A stretch of DNA of 64,000 nucleotides from an uncultured bacterium (GCA_938036315.1 CALHPK010000009.1:1-64000), one strand, 5' to 3'. Shown: positions 17,637 through 27,470, counted from the stretch's first letter. The notes: generated by a model not told the origin, from the letters alone. Numbers and translations are program-made.

Positions 17637-20600
17637 ATGATGTCTAAAATAAGAAAATTGATGAATCCCAAATTATCAACTTCAATTCTGGCAATCTTAA
17701 TTCTTTCAGCCTGCGCAAGGGGACCTGGTAAACCTTCTCCAAAATTCAAAATAATAGAATTTTTTCCCCCCGCTGGATTTTCCATACCAGTCACAACGTT
17801 TACAATCAGAATAGTTTTTTCTCGCCCTCTTGATGAAGGAACGGTAACCCAGGAGAACATAAAAGTCCTCAGAAATGAAATAGAAATTTCAAAAAAAATA
17901 GAGATAGTAGATCGACAAAAGATAGAAGTAATTCCATCTATTTTCACTTCCGGCAAATACAAAGTGGTAGTATCCCGCAATATAAAAAGCTTCATCGGAG
18001 AAACCCTCGAGGAAGATTTCTCATGGGAATTCTTCGTAGGCGGAGTAACAGAGGGAGAAGTTATCGTCCCGCCCCCGCAACTCCCAACACTTGTAAAGAA
18101 AATTTATCCACCACATCTTGGACTTGCCAGAACAGATACCATCGTCTATGTCATATTTTCAAAACAGGTAGCAAATATAAACACAACAAACTTTTTTATT
18201 CAAGATCTATCAGGAAAAATAATAGAATCATCTCTGATCTACCTTGAAGATGAAAGTATTGCTATACTCAAACCCAAAAATCCTTTACTCCCCTCTACTT
18301 ATTACATTGTTAATCTAAAGGCTGGAATAGTAGCTATAGATGGAGAAAAATTAACACAAGATGTGGTTTGGCTCTTCAGAACAATCGGTGAAGTCTCAGA
18401 TACCATCCCCCCAGAAGTTATATTCATATCACCTGAAAACGGGGAAGTAAATGTACCAATAACAACAAAAATTCTAATAATCTTCTCAGAAAATATAGAT
18501 TCTAACTCAGTTCCCGGAAATGTAAAAATTCTGGAAGATGGCACAAAAGAAATACCGTATACATACAACTACAATCCTTCTATATTTTCCTTAACTCTCA
18601 ATCCGGCTGGGCTTCAACTAAACAAAACCTATGCAATAGTCATAAGAAACTTAAGAGACTTAGCCGGAAATGTAATGACAAAAGATGTGTTGTCCTATTT
18701 CTCAACAGGACCAACAATATCTATACCACCAATACCACCACCTGGAGGACCCGACACAACTCCTCCAGAAGTTATTCAAGTCCAAATAGACGGAAGAACA
18801 GTCGATCTTACAAAATTATTCCAAGGAGCTTCAACTCTACCCGTTATCAGAATCTTATTCTCAGAAAAAATAAATCCGAACTCAGTAAATTCTACAACTG
18901 TCTTCTTATCAGATGGAGTAAGCCTTGTTCCGTCGGTCATAGCAGTAGATCCGGAACTTCTTTCAATTTCACTGACCCCAAGCTCGTTTTTACAGCTCAA
19001 CAAAACTTATTGGCTGTTTATTACAAATGGCATTGAAGATCTGGTAGGTAACAATCTTACTAACCCGGTAACTTTCGCCTTTACAACATTCGGAATATCA
19101 ATAGTATCACCGACAGAAAACCAATATCTCAGAGAAATAATAAATATAGAGGTTCAGTTTTCAGGTACTCCAAAAAGGATAGAAATATGGATAGATTCAT
19201 CAAGGATAAGAACGATAACTTCTCCTTCAAATTCTCCTGTTGTCATCACAGAAGATACACGGGCACATCCGGACGGCAAAAAAACTATAAAAGCCATAGG
19301 ATATTATGATAACGCCTCCGTCTCCTTTTCAGTTCAGGTTACATTTGATAACTCCCCACCATCAATAGCAGTACAATTCCCACCGGCAGGAGCATTCCTG
19401 AAAGGAACAACAAATATTATATCACTTGTCAACGATTCTCCAGACGGTATACTAAAAAAGACAGAACTTTATATAGATGGAGTCTTCCACTCAGCTACGA
19501 CCTCCCCAACAATACCACCGAACATATTCTCATTTACAATAGATACCACCTCACTTTCAGATGGTAATCACTCAATTGAAATAAAATCAGAAGATATTGC
19601 GGGAAATAGAAATTCATCTGGAACTATACCTATAAGAGTTGATAACACACCCCCAACCGGAAGCTTTGTGTCACCACAAGATGGAGCATTTGTAGGAGGA
19701 GTAGTTACCATAGAAGCTTCTGCATCTGACAACATACAAGTAAAGCGCGTGAGATTCTTTGCAAACTCTACACTAATTTGTGATTCAATAAACCAAAACT
19801 GCGAAGTCTCATCTCCGCCATATAAAATTTTATGGAACTCAACCCTAATATCTTTCAGTCCTACCCTCCTTACCGGAGTAGTTGAAGATATGGCTGGAAA
19901 TACTTTTGTTTTCTCAAGAAACATAACAGTAGATAACATTCCACCATCTGTTGGTATAAACTTACCCTCCCCTGCTTCCTATCTCAGAGGTATCACGATT
20001 GTAAGAATTTCTTCATCAGATCCGTCAAGTGTAACTGCTATCTCTGTTTTCATAGATAATACACAAATCGGAAGTATACTGAATCCACCTTCTCCCGTTG
20101 ATATCCCATGGAATACCTTGAGTTTCTCCGATGGGGCAAAAAACATAAGAGCGGTAGCATATGACAAAGCTGGTAATTCTGCCTCACACCAAATAATCGC
20201 AATAGTAGATAATACTCCCCCATCTGGAAGCATAATATCTCCTCCGAATGGAACATATACCAATTCATCTGGAGTAACAATTCAGGTCAATGCTACAGAC
20301 AACATTCTTGTTGACAAAGTTGAATTTTTCCTTGATAACAACTTCAAGGGCTCCGCAAGTTCTTCTCCATATTCAATAACTGCAGACATAATTCTTGAAC
20401 CTGAAGGTACCCACAGCATTACCGCAGTAGTGTACGATAAAGCAGGAAATATATTCACCACAGCTCCGGTAACGTTCATAATAGATAGAACTCCCCCCGA
20501 TGTGTATTTCATAACTCCTACAACCGATCAAGTAGTAGAAGGAACTCAAACTGTGAGAGCCTTCTCTTCGGATTCAAACATTGTAAATATTATTTCTATC

Positions 20601-23096
20601 TCTGCTGGAACAAATAATTTGGGAAGCTGTACCATAAATTCTCCATCTGGAACATGTATTAAAAACTGGGCAACATCTGGAGATGCCGATGTTATCCTAA
20701 AAGCTGAAAGCAAAGATAAGGCTGGAAATACAGCAATAACCCAGATTGTAGTCATTGTTGATAATCTGTTCCCCTCGGTGAGTGTAACATCTCCTTCAGA
20801 TGTGTATCTGGTATGTCCCACTTCAGTAGTTCTTGGTGGGAGTGCATCTGATGGGAATGGTATCACAGCCGTCGTAATTAGGCTCATCGATGTATCTACA
20901 TTATCAGTCTCAGCTTCTTATGTTTTCTCTTTCAATCCAGCAACCTCACCTGTTTCAGCTTTTGCTACTCCATCACCTGCTGAATGCGGTTCAGATGGAC
21001 AAAAACGTGTAGATGTTACAGCATATGATAAAGGAGGAAAATCAAAAACAGCCTCAAAATTTTTCAGAAAAGATAATACTCCACCAGGGATTACAATAAC
21101 ATTTCCCCCTCCGAATGAATGTGTTTCATCTGTGACAAAAATTTCTGTCTCATACTGCGATGATATATTCTTAAAAACTTTGACATTCTACGTTGTTGAT
21201 CTTGCATCGGGAACATCTACAACAATTCAATCTGTAAATGTAGGGTCATCTATAAGTTGTGCGTCCCCTCAAACGATGAGTATAAACTGGAATTCTTCAA
21301 ACTTTGCTAACGGACAATATGCAATCAAAGTCGTAGCGGTAGATGGAGCTCAGAACAGTGCCACACAGACTGTAAATATCATAATAGATAATTCACCACC
21401 GACTGTCACAATAACGAATCCATCAAATAACTCAAGTATAGCTGCTCCCATAATGGTAATAACCACTTTGGGGGACGCGCAGTGTGCACCACCGACTTAT
21501 CCTTTCAGAAAGGTTGAGTACAAAATTGCAGTTTCTGGAACCTCAAGCTTCTCCTCCTCAATACAAGACTGCTCGACAACTGGCAGAATCCCATGCACTG
21601 ACACAAATGTTGGGAGTGGTACATCATCTTTCACATGGTCAGCAACAGAGTACTGTGGATTCTTCAAGGTAAAAGCAGTTGGATACGATTATGCTGGGAA
21701 CTCAGCAGAACATACAATCACGGTCAAAATCCAACCCCCAGGCTGTCCAATTGAAGAATCCTGGAGCCCATTTTCAGCTCTCAGCTCAATAAGAAATACC
21801 CCAATAATAAGGGATTTGAATTCTGATGGGAAAGGAGAAATAATCTTCGGAACAGATAGTGGTAGAGTTTTTGCGGTATCCGGTGTTAATGGTAGCGCTG
21901 TTGCGCAGAATTCCTCAGCGGTTGGCAGTCCAATAAGGGTAAATCTCCTGGAGGTAGTTGTTTCCTCCTTAAGAAGGATTATATTTGGGACAGGCGACAC
22001 TGATCGGAAAATAAGAGCACTTCACACCTCCCCACCACTTAGTGATTTTGCGTTTGTATCAACTCAGACCGCCATATTCTCCCCAGCTGTAACTATCTTT
22101 TCCGACGGTTCAACATCGGTCATAGCAGTTGGAGATCTTGCGGGACGAATCTCAATCTACGAGATCGGAAGCTCTGGATTTACTCTTCGCAGTTGCCTTC
22201 CGGCCGGCACTCCTTTGGACTGCGCCTTGAACTCCACACCAATCACAGATATGAACAACGATTCTCAACCAGATATCCTATCCACCCCATTGCCAATTGA
22301 CCTGAATCAAGATGGAATCTACGACACACTCATCGTAACAGCAACAGATGGCTATGTCACAGCAATAGATATTGCAACAAGAGCTAAAATATGGACTTAC
22401 TACACAGGATCACCCCTTGATACTTCCCCTGTACTTACTGACCTTAATTCAGACACAATCCCGGAAATTCTCGTCACAACACGAGGGGGAGGTGTCTGCT
22501 GCTTTACCACAGCAGGAGGAATATGTCCAGGTTGGCAATCAGCATCAAATTGTATCTCAGTAGGAGGACAGATTTGGAGCGAACCTGCAGTTGCAGATAT
22601 AGATTCTTGTCTCGGCATAGGAGACACCAATAAGGAGATAGTAGTCGGTAACTCTGGAGGTAACCTCATTATTCTTTCAAATCAAGGATTCATAAAATCG
22701 CAAAGAAGCTTAGGTTCGCCGATAGTGTCTACTCCAGCTTTAGTAGATATAGATGGTGATGGATGTGCTGAGATATTCGTTGCCACCTTAAATGGCAGAA
22801 TCCATGGACTCAAACTTAAAAACCTTTCAGGCTCCCTATATCCTGATTATATTACTGGATTCCCTGTATCAACTGGAGGGAACATCTCCGCAAAGGTATC
22901 TCCTATTTTATGTAATGTGGATTCAGACCCCAATTTGGAACTCATAGTTGTCAATGATGCTGGATTACTGAGAGTTTTTGATCTTGGGGTTGGGGCATCA
23001 GCAAGTACTGTGAAGTGGTTGCCTGGAGCTTCATTCTGCGAACTTGGAGTCTGGGGATGTCAGCGCAGATGGGAATCCCAAATTTGCGGATACTGA
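17637..23096 (+). CDS. Giant surface lipoprotein with SbsA/Ig-like repeats and FG-GAP/propeller domain
   Basis: 1819 residues. It has a lipoprotein signal with lipobox ILSAC (Cys26). About four SbsA-type Ig-like (Big_5) domains fill 35-485, with DTxPPEV starts and IxFSExI strands. Eight or nine Ig-like modules of about 90-105 residues cover 490-1365, each ending near D-(N/R)-(T/S/I)-P-P. A C-terminal propeller runs from 1370 to about 1805, with IRDLNSDGKGEIIFGTDSGR, ITDMNNDSQPDIL, LTDLNSDTIPEILVTTRGG and LVDIDGDGCAEIFVATLNGR, which are FG-GAP/EF-hand-like calcium loops. It probably projects from the outer membrane as an adhesin or matrix protein. The last 20 residues (CELGVWGCQRRWESQICGY) do not look native; the +1 frame gives a better continuation. 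It is about 200 bases downstream of the flg cluster and not clearly part of it. Confidence 0.85.
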   Translation: MMSKIRKLMNPKLSTSILAILILSACARGPGKPSPKFKIIEFFPPAGFSIPVTTFTIRIVFSRPLDEGTVTQENIKVLRNEIEISKKIEIVDRQKIEVIPSIFTSGKYKVVVSRNIKSFIGETLEEDFSWEFFVGGVTEGEVIVPPPQLPTLVKKIYPPHLGLARTDTIVYVIFSKQVANINTTNFFIQDLSGKIIESSLIYLEDESIAILKPKNPLLPSTYYIVNLKAGIVAIDGEKLTQDVVWLFRTIGEVSDTIPPEVIFISPENGEVNVPITTKILIIFSENIDSNSVPGNVKILEDGTKEIPYTYNYNPSIFSLTLNPAGLQLNKTYAIVIRNLRDLAGNVMTKDVLSYFSTGPTISIPPIPPPGGPDTTPPEVIQVQIDGRTVDLTKLFQGASTLPVIRILFSEKINPNSVNSTTVFLSDGVSLVPSVIAVDPELLSISLTPSSFLQLNKTYWLFITNGIEDLVGNNLTNPVTFAFTTFGISIVSPTENQYLREIINIEVQFSGTPKRIEIWIDSSRIRTITSPSNSPVVITEDTRAHPDGKKTIKAIGYYDNASVSFSVQVTFDNSPPSIAVQFPPAGAFLKGTTNIISLVNDSPDGILKKTELYIDGVFHSATTSPTIPPNIFSFTIDTTSLSDGNHSIEIKSEDIAGNRNSSGTIPIRVDNTPPTGSFVSPQDGAFVGGVVTIEASASDNIQVKRVRFFANSTLICDSINQNCEVSSPPYKILWNSTLISFSPTLLTGVVEDMAGNTFVFSRNITVDNIPPSVGINLPSPASYLRGITIVRISSSDPSSVTAISVFIDNTQIGSILNPPSPVDIPWNTLSFSDGAKNIRAVAYDKAGNSASHQIIAIVDNTPPSGSIISPPNGTYTNSSGVTIQVNATDNILVDKVEFFLDNNFKGSASSSPYSITADIILEPEGTHSITAVVYDKAGNIFTTAPVTFIIDRTPPDVYFITPTTDQVVEGTQTVRAFSSDSNIVNIISISAGTNNLGSCTINSPSGTCIKNWATSGDADVILKAESKDKAGNTAITQIVVIVDNLFPSVSVTSPSDVYLVCPTSVVLGGSASDGNGITAVVIRLIDVSTLSVSASYVFSFNPATSPVSAFATPSPAECGSDGQKRVDVTAYDKGGKSKTASKFFRKDNTPPGITITFPPPNECVSSVTKISVSYCDDIFLKTLTFYVVDLASGTSTTIQSVNVGSSISCASPQTMSINWNSSNFANGQYAIKVVAVDGAQNSATQTVNIIIDNSPPTVTITNPSNNSSIAAPIMVITTLGDAQCAPPTYPFRKVEYKIAVSGTSSFSSSIQDCSTTGRIPCTDTNVGSGTSSFTWSATEYCGFFKVKAVGYDYAGNSAEHTITVKIQPPGCPIEESWSPFSALSSIRNTPIIRDLNSDGKGEIIFGTDSGRVFAVSGVNGSAVAQNSSAVGSPIRVNLLEVVVSSLRRIIFGTGDTDRKIRALHTSPPLSDFAFVSTQTAIFSPAVTIFSDGSTSVIAVGDLAGRISIYEIGSSGFTLRSCLPAGTPLDCALNSTPITDMNNDSQPDILSTPLPIDLNQDGIYDTLIVTATDGYVTAIDIATRAKIWTYYTGSPLDTSPVLTDLNSDTIPEILVTTRGGGVCCFTTAGGICPGWQSASNCISVGGQIWSEPAVADIDSCLGIGDTNKEIVVGNSGGNLIILSNQGFIKSQRSLGSPIVSTPALVDIDGDGCAEIFVATLNGRIHGLKLKNLSGSLYPDYITGFPVSTGGNISAKVSPILCNVDSDPNLELIVVNDAGLLRVFDLGVGASASTVKWLPGASFCELGVWGCQRRWESQICGY

Positions 23097-23163
23097 TATC
23101 TTTATTGCCATTACTGAAACTATTATCGCTAAAAGATATTCATATATGAAATATTTGGAATAA
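23014..23163 (+). other. Out-of-frame continuation of the giant lipoprotein, dockerin/EF-hand-like loop
   Basis: In the frame one base ahead of the lipoprotein, an open stretch runs from 23014 to a TAA at 23161-23163. It encodes LESGDVSADGNPKFADTDIF followed by IAITETIIAKR. The Asp/Ser/Asp/Gly/Pro/Asp spacing is that of a dockerin or FG-GAP calcium-binding loop. The in-frame end of the lipoprotein has no such motif. This indicates a frameshift (mutation, phase variation or read error) between about 23014 and 23060. Confidence 0.6.
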
Positions 23164-23173
23164 CCGCAAGTTT

Positions 23174-24553
23174 TCAGCTCAGCTTCTCTATAGCATCTTC
23201 AATAGCTTTCATCTTCGCTTCTGTTTCAAAATATTCTCTTTCTGGTACTGAGTAGTAGACTATTCCAGCTCCAGCCTGTATTCTTATTTTTTCTGAGAAA
23301 CAAAATGCAGTTCTTATTGTAATTGCACTATCCATATTCCCATCTGCAGAGAAATATCCAACTGCTCCTGCATAAGGACCTCTTCTTTCTTTTTCAAGCT
23401 CGGCTATTATTTTTGCGGACTCAATTTTAGGTGCTCCTACAACAGTTCCAGCTGGGAAACATGAGGACAAAATTTCTATAGGACTTCTATCTGATTCTCC
23501 CTCCACCTCTGAGACGATATGCATAACGCGAGAGTATTTTTCTATATATCCGTATCTTTTCACCTTTACGGTTCCCGCTTTGCAAACTTTTCCTAAGTCA
23601 TTTCTTGCCAAATCAACAAGCATAAGATGCTCAGCTAATTCTTTTTCGTCGCTAAGAAGCTCTTGCTCGAGCCTCCTATCCTCTTCCGGGGTTTCGCCCC
23701 TTCTTCTCGTCCCAGCTATGGGTTTGGTTTCTACCTTCTTATCCTCAACTCTGACAAGTACCTCAGGCGAAGTTCCAGCAATTTTTACATCATCAAAATT
23801 CAGAAAGAACATATACGGCGATGGATTTAACACCCTTAGGATTCTGTATAGCGCGAAAATGTCTATTTTTCCCATAATCTCCTTTGCTCTTGAAATTACA
23901 ACTTGAATAGCATCACCTTCGTATATCCTTCTTCTTGCTTTTTCAACCATATCTTCAAACTCAGCTTTTTGAGTTTTATCTATTACAACCTTAGCTTTTC
24001 TCCTTTTCTTTGGTTCCACCTTAACAGCATCTATAGATCTTTTGCATACCTGCACAATTTCTTTCGATGTAACATCATCGGCAAGAATTATAACTTCTTT
24101 TTTGAGATTGTCAAAAATGAGCACATTTGGTGAGAAAACAAGATACAAATCCGGAATTCCAAAAGATTCTTTTCCTTCCTTTGTGTCCACTTTTTCAAAG
24201 ATAGAAAACATATCGTAGCTTACATATCCAACAAGCCCCAGTGGGATTCTTTTTATCCCAAATTCATTCTTCATAAGCTCAAAAACTCCTGAATAATTTT
24301 CCATTATAGAAGCCATTATGGTGGTGAAGTCATCAATGAGTTTTTTATATTCAAGCTGACGGTCAAATTTATCTGGGATAGTATAAAGTATCTTCGCCTT
24401 TGGCTTTCCGAATCCTAAAAATGAGTATCTTCCCCACTTCTCAAAATCTTCTGAACTTTCGAGCAGATATTTGGGCTCAAACCCTACCTTCTCTAACTTG
24501 AGAAAAATTGAAATCGGTGTCTCAGTATCAAGAAAAATCTTCTCTACTTTCAT
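23174..24553 (-). CDS. trpE: Anthranilate synthase component I
   Basis: Converts chorismate plus ammonia or glutamine to anthranilate, the first step of tryptophan synthesis. The 459 residues hold the regulatory LLESSE motif and GRYSFLGFG in the N-terminal half. The catalytic half has PYMFFLNFDDVKIAGTSPEV, KPIAGTRRRGETPEEDRRLE, EHLMLVDLARNDLGKVCKAG, SSCFPAGTVVGAPKIESAKI and RGPYAGAVGYFSADGNMDSA. PIAGT, not the PIKGT of PabB, supports TrpE. ATG at 24553 is preferred to a TTG nine bases upstream. No trpG, trpD or other trp gene is adjacent, so the amidotransferase must be elsewhere. Confidence 0.92.
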   Translation of the reverse strand: MKVEKIFLDTETPISIFLKLEKVGFEPKYLLESSEDFEKWGRYSFLGFGKPKAKILYTIPDKFDRQLEYKKLIDDFTTIMASIMENYSGVFELMKNEFGIKRIPLGLVGYVSYDMFSIFEKVDTKEGKESFGIPDLYLVFSPNVLIFDNLKKEVIILADDVTSKEIVQVCKRSIDAVKVEPKKRRKAKVVIDKTQKAEFEDMVEKARRRIYEGDAIQVVISRAKEIMGKIDIFALYRILRVLNPSPYMFFLNFDDVKIAGTSPEVLVRVEDKKVETKPIAGTRRRGETPEEDRRLEQELLSDEKELAEHLMLVDLARNDLGKVCKAGTVKVKRYGYIEKYSRVMHIVSEVEGESDRSPIEILSSCFPAGTVVGAPKIESAKIIAELEKERRGPYAGAVGYFSADGNMDSAITIRTAFCFSEKIRIQAGAGIVYYSVPEREYFETEAKMKAIEDAIEKLS

Positions 24554-24591
24554 ATTTTTCAACCGGTCGACAAATCTTTTTTAAATTAAAA

Positions 24592-26001
24592 CTAGTCTGC
24601 CTTCTTCTGATTGCTTTTCATTTTTCTATATATAGGTTCTCTATTTGCCTTTACTATATCGACCCTCTTGACGAACTGCTTCTGGGGAACTCTCTCAAAA
24701 TATTCTGGGTTCTGATGAGAAAGATCGAATAACTTAAGCATAGCGGAAGCAAACCTATCTAATGTTTCTTTGGTTTCAGTTTCTGTCGGTTCAATCATAA
24801 TAGCCCCCCTAACTATTATTGGGAAATAGATTGTCGGCGGATGAAATCCTTCGTCCTGGATGGCCTTAGCAATATCTTCTGTCTTTACCCCTAGTCCAAC
24901 CTCGCTCAGAACAAATTCATGTTTGCACTTTCTTTTGTATGGGATATGATACTTTTCTGATAATCTTTTTGCCAAATAGTTAGCATTCAGCACAGCAATT
25001 TGTGATGTTTTCCTGAGACCTTCATCTCCGAGTAATTTTATATATGCCCACGCTCGCAGAATAGCTGGAAAATTTCCGTAGAAGCTTTCTATTTTTCCAA
25101 CGGAACTTTCCGCATTTGAAAAATCTAGCCGGTATAAAAAGCTGTTTTCGTTATGTTTTCTCTCTATCCGCGGATATGGAAGATATTTTTCAAGGAATTT
25201 CTTTACAGCAACTGCCCCACCCCCCGGTCCTCCTCCACCGTGTGGCGTTGAAAAAGTTTTATGTAGATTAAGATGGACAAAATCAAAACCAAGATCTCCC
25301 GGCCTAACAAGACCTACAATTGCATTGAGATTAGCTCCATCAAGGTATACCAAAGCTCCTGCACTGTGAACCAACTCAATGACTTTTTCTATATTTTCAT
25401 CAGCAAGCCCAAGAGTATTAGGATATGTAACCATAAAAGCTACGGTATCATCTCCGAGCTTCGATTTCAGATCTTCTATATCAACATTTCCCCTTGTATC
25501 GCTTTTTACCTCTTTTACTTGGAACTTCCCCATCGAAGCCGATGCAGGATTTGTACCATGAGCAGAATCCGGGACAAGAACACATTTCCTTTGGAACTCC
25601 TTTTTCTCAATAAAGTATTTTTTAGCAATTTGAAGAGCCAAGAGCTCCCCATGAGCTCCTGCGGCAGGATGAAGAGAAACCGCATCCATGCCAGTTATTT
25701 TACACAAAAATTCCTCAAGCTCAAACATAATCTGCAAAGCTCCTTGAGCAAACTCTTCGTACAAAGGATGAAGAAAAGTAAACTCTCGAAAAGAAGCAAT
25801 CTTTTCATTTATTCTTGGATTATACTTCATTGTGCACGAACCAAGAGGGTAAAATCCATCGTCAACCCCCCAATTCGCTTTCGACGCAGTATAGAGTTCT
25901 TTCACAAGTTCTCTCTCTGGAACTTTTTCAATATCTATCTTTTCTCTCTTTTGCATACAATGGATTTTATGTATCTCAGATGAACAATCTGTATTCACCA
26001 T
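24592..26001 (-). CDS. gcvPB: Glycine dehydrogenase (decarboxylating) subunit 2, P-protein beta half
   Basis: PLP-dependent half of the split glycine cleavage P-protein. The 469 residues show WGVDDGFYPLGSCTMKYNPR, LHPAAGAHGELLALQIAKKY, VLVPDSAHGTNPASASMGKF and NLHKTFSTPHGGGGPGGGAV with the PLP lysine. The C-terminal region reads IMIEPTETETKETLDRF. In organisms with split P-protein, gcvPA usually lies directly upstream with gcvH and gcvT; none is here, so the subunits are scattered. The start ATG at 26001 follows a TATAAATT sequence with no ribosome-binding site. It shares its strand with trpE, 38 bases away, and may be cotranscribed with it. Confidence 0.93.
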   Translation of the reverse strand: MVNTDCSSEIHKIHCMQKREKIDIEKVPERELVKELYTASKANWGVDDGFYPLGSCTMKYNPRINEKIASFREFTFLHPLYEEFAQGALQIMFELEEFLCKITGMDAVSLHPAAGAHGELLALQIAKKYFIEKKEFQRKCVLVPDSAHGTNPASASMGKFQVKEVKSDTRGNVDIEDLKSKLGDDTVAFMVTYPNTLGLADENIEKVIELVHSAGALVYLDGANLNAIVGLVRPGDLGFDFVHLNLHKTFSTPHGGGGPGGGAVAVKKFLEKYLPYPRIERKHNENSFLYRLDFSNAESSVGKIESFYGNFPAILRAWAYIKLLGDEGLRKTSQIAVLNANYLAKRLSEKYHIPYKRKCKHEFVLSEVGLGVKTEDIAKAIQDEGFHPPTIYFPIIVRGAIMIEPTETETKETLDRFASAMLKLFDLSHQNPEYFERVPQKQFVKRVDIVKANREPIYRKMKSNQKKAD

Positions 26002-26095
26002 AATTTATAGTTAAACTCGGCTTGGAAGCATAAAACATTCTCAACTGTTATTCTTATTTATTCTTCCCACTGATATTTTGGATTCTTTTCCAAAC

Positions 26096-26155
26096 TTTGA
26101 AAGAGCCCTCTTCGAAAAAGCCTTCTTTGAAAGAGCCCTCTTTGAAAGAGCCTTC
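26096..26155. repeat. 15-bp tandem repeat, four copies
   Basis: Four head-to-tail units of TTTGAAAGAGCC(C/T)TC, with one variant TTCGAAAAAGCCTTC, lie between gcvPB and tRNA-Arg. The 15-base period leaves open frames on both strands (ALFEKAFFERALFERAF on the plus strand), but no gene is supported. Confidence 0.85.
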
Positions 26156-26279
26156 TGTCCCTCACCTCAAAAACTCTCAATAGGGAGTGAGCAAAGATCA
26201 GTTCGAGTACCTTCTTTTCTACCTTTTTATTTGAAAGAATCAACATTTGTGTGGACTATGATAATTTTTACTATTGATT

Positions 26280-26352
26280 GTCCCTGTAGCTCAGAAGGAA
26301 GAGCACGGTCCTCCTAAGTCCGGGGTCGCGGGTTCAAATCCCGCCAGGGACA
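26280..26352 (+). tRNA. tRNA-Arg (anticodon CCU)
   Basis: A complete 73-nt cloverleaf: acceptor GTCCCTG/CAGGGAC, D arm GCTC/GAGC, anticodon stem CGGTC/GTCCG around loop CTCCTAA (anticodon CCT, reads AGG), and T arm GCGGG-TTCAAAT-CCCGC, with discriminator A. The anticodon stem has one U-U mismatch (positions 30/40). CCA is not encoded; the genome reads ACCC. The gene ends nine bases before the M50 protease start. Confidence 0.93.
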
Positions 26353-26361
26353 CCCTAATTT

Positions 26362-27375
26362 GTGCAAATCCTTGTCCGAAAATCTGATTATACACTTATT
26401 CACATATACAAATCGTTTTTCCTACTTGTATCTTTTAAAAAATTAGAATTCCAAATAGTTGAGCTTTCAATAAAATCAGAGGATAAAGGTAAAAAGCTTC
26501 CAGAATTAATAACAACACCAGCCGGCGTTTCATTACACCTGAGATGGGATATAACAATAACTAAATTACACATCATTCTCTTATTTCTCACAATTTTATC
26601 CACAACCTTAGTTGGAGCAATGCTACAAGGGATATCTCCGATCTCTACAGATATCTGGAGAGGATTATATTTCTCTATCCCGTTAATTTTGATTCTGTTC
26701 TGCCATGAGCTTGGGCACATATTTGCTATGTGGAAAAATGCGGTAAGAAGTACATTCCCTTACTTTATACCTGCACCAAATATAATAGGAACTTTCGGGG
26801 CGGTTATGATTCTAAAAGAGAGGGTACACAGAAGCTCAGAAATCGTAAGAATCGGAGCCGCGGGACCAATCGCAGGGTTCATCTGTGCAATACCAATTTG
26901 TATCTTGGGGCTTTATCTTTCATCTACAGCCGAGATCAAACACGAAACAGGATTGATAAAACTCGGAACCCCTCTTATATTTCAAATCTTACAAAAGCTT
27001 GTTTTCGGAGAAATCCAAGGAAACAAAGATGTATTGCTCTCACCAGTAGCATTTGCAGGCTGGATTGGTTTTTTTGTAACAGCAATAAACCTTATACCAG
27101 TTGGACAAAGCGACGGAGGACATATTGCATTCGGACTCTTCCCACGACTGCATCGCTTAATATCTTCTGTATTCGTTATAACCCTGTTCACACTTGGAAT
27201 AATATTCTGGGTAGGATGGATCGTCTGGGCTATAGTTATAGCCTTCCTTAGCCTTAGAGCACCTTCTTACACTCCAGAATACGATATAAGCAAAAGCGAA
27301 AAATTAATCGGTTTAGCATCTATTGCTATCTTTATACTTACATTCGTCCCAACACCAATAAGCGTAGAACTATAA
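26362..27375 (+). CDS. M50 (site-2 protease family) membrane metalloprotease
   Basis: Intramembrane zinc protease or related membrane peptidase. The 337 residues have about seven hydrophobic segments. CHELGHIFAMW carries the HExxH zinc site, FGAVMILKER and AAGPIAGFICAI follow, and NLIPVGQSDGGHIAFGLF contains the third zinc-ligand region (LDG becomes SDG). This layout matches EGY1-like M50 proteins. GTG at 26362 is nine bases from the tRNA-Arg end; the next internal Met is about 75 residues in, so GTG or another non-ATG start is likely. The last codons and stop are repeated 13 bases downstream. The substrate is unknown. Confidence 0.85.
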   Translation: MQILVRKSDYTLIHIYKSFFLLVSFKKLEFQIVELSIKSEDKGKKLPELITTPAGVSLHLRWDITITKLHIILLFLTILSTTLVGAMLQGISPISTDIWRGLYFSIPLILILFCHELGHIFAMWKNAVRSTFPYFIPAPNIIGTFGAVMILKERVHRSSEIVRIGAAGPIAGFICAIPICILGLYLSSTAEIKHETGLIKLGTPLIFQILQKLVFGEIQGNKDVLLSPVAFAGWIGFFVTAINLIPVGQSDGGHIAFGLFPRLHRLISSVFVITLFTLGIIFWVGWIVWAIVIAFLSLRAPSYTPEYDISKSEKLIGLASIAIFILTFVPTPISVEL

Positions 27376-27388
27376 GTTAGAACTATAA
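27363..27388. repeat. 13-bp tandem duplication spanning the M50 gene stop codon
   Basis: TAGAACTATAA at the end of the M50 gene, including its TAA, is repeated exactly 13 bases later. It is one of several stop-codon-spanning duplications in the window. Confidence 0.7.
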
Positions 27389-27400
27389 TATAATAACCTC

Positions 27401-27458
27401 ACAATAGATCTGGATACAAAAAATTACAAACAATAGATCTGGATACAAAAAATTACAA
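27401..27458. repeat. 29-bp perfect tandem duplication
   Basis: A 29-base unit beginning ACAATAGATCTGGATACA and ending ATTACAA is present twice with no difference. It lies between the M50 gene and the TM2 gene, just before a second, unrelated duplication. Confidence 0.9.
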
Positions 27459-27470
27459 AAAATCCAGTTG

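Noticed and set aside
25273-25983. Long plus-strand open frame of 236 codons
   Set aside because: It lies entirely antisense to gcvPB, has no family motifs, and its composition (many Cys, Arg, Ser) is that of a shadow frame.
26002-26279. Glycine riboswitch upstream of gcvPB
   Set aside because: No tandem aptamer pattern was found; the region holds only a 15-bp repeat and AT-rich sequence.
26058-26317. Pentapeptide-like ORFs on both strands at the 15-bp repeat
   Set aside because: The reading frames arise from the 15-base repeat period; one overlaps the tRNA-Arg gene and neither has a ribosome-binding site.
26730-27251. 173-codon open frame inside the M50 gene
   Set aside because: It overlaps a well-supported protease in another frame and has Arg/Asn/Thr-rich composition with no motif.
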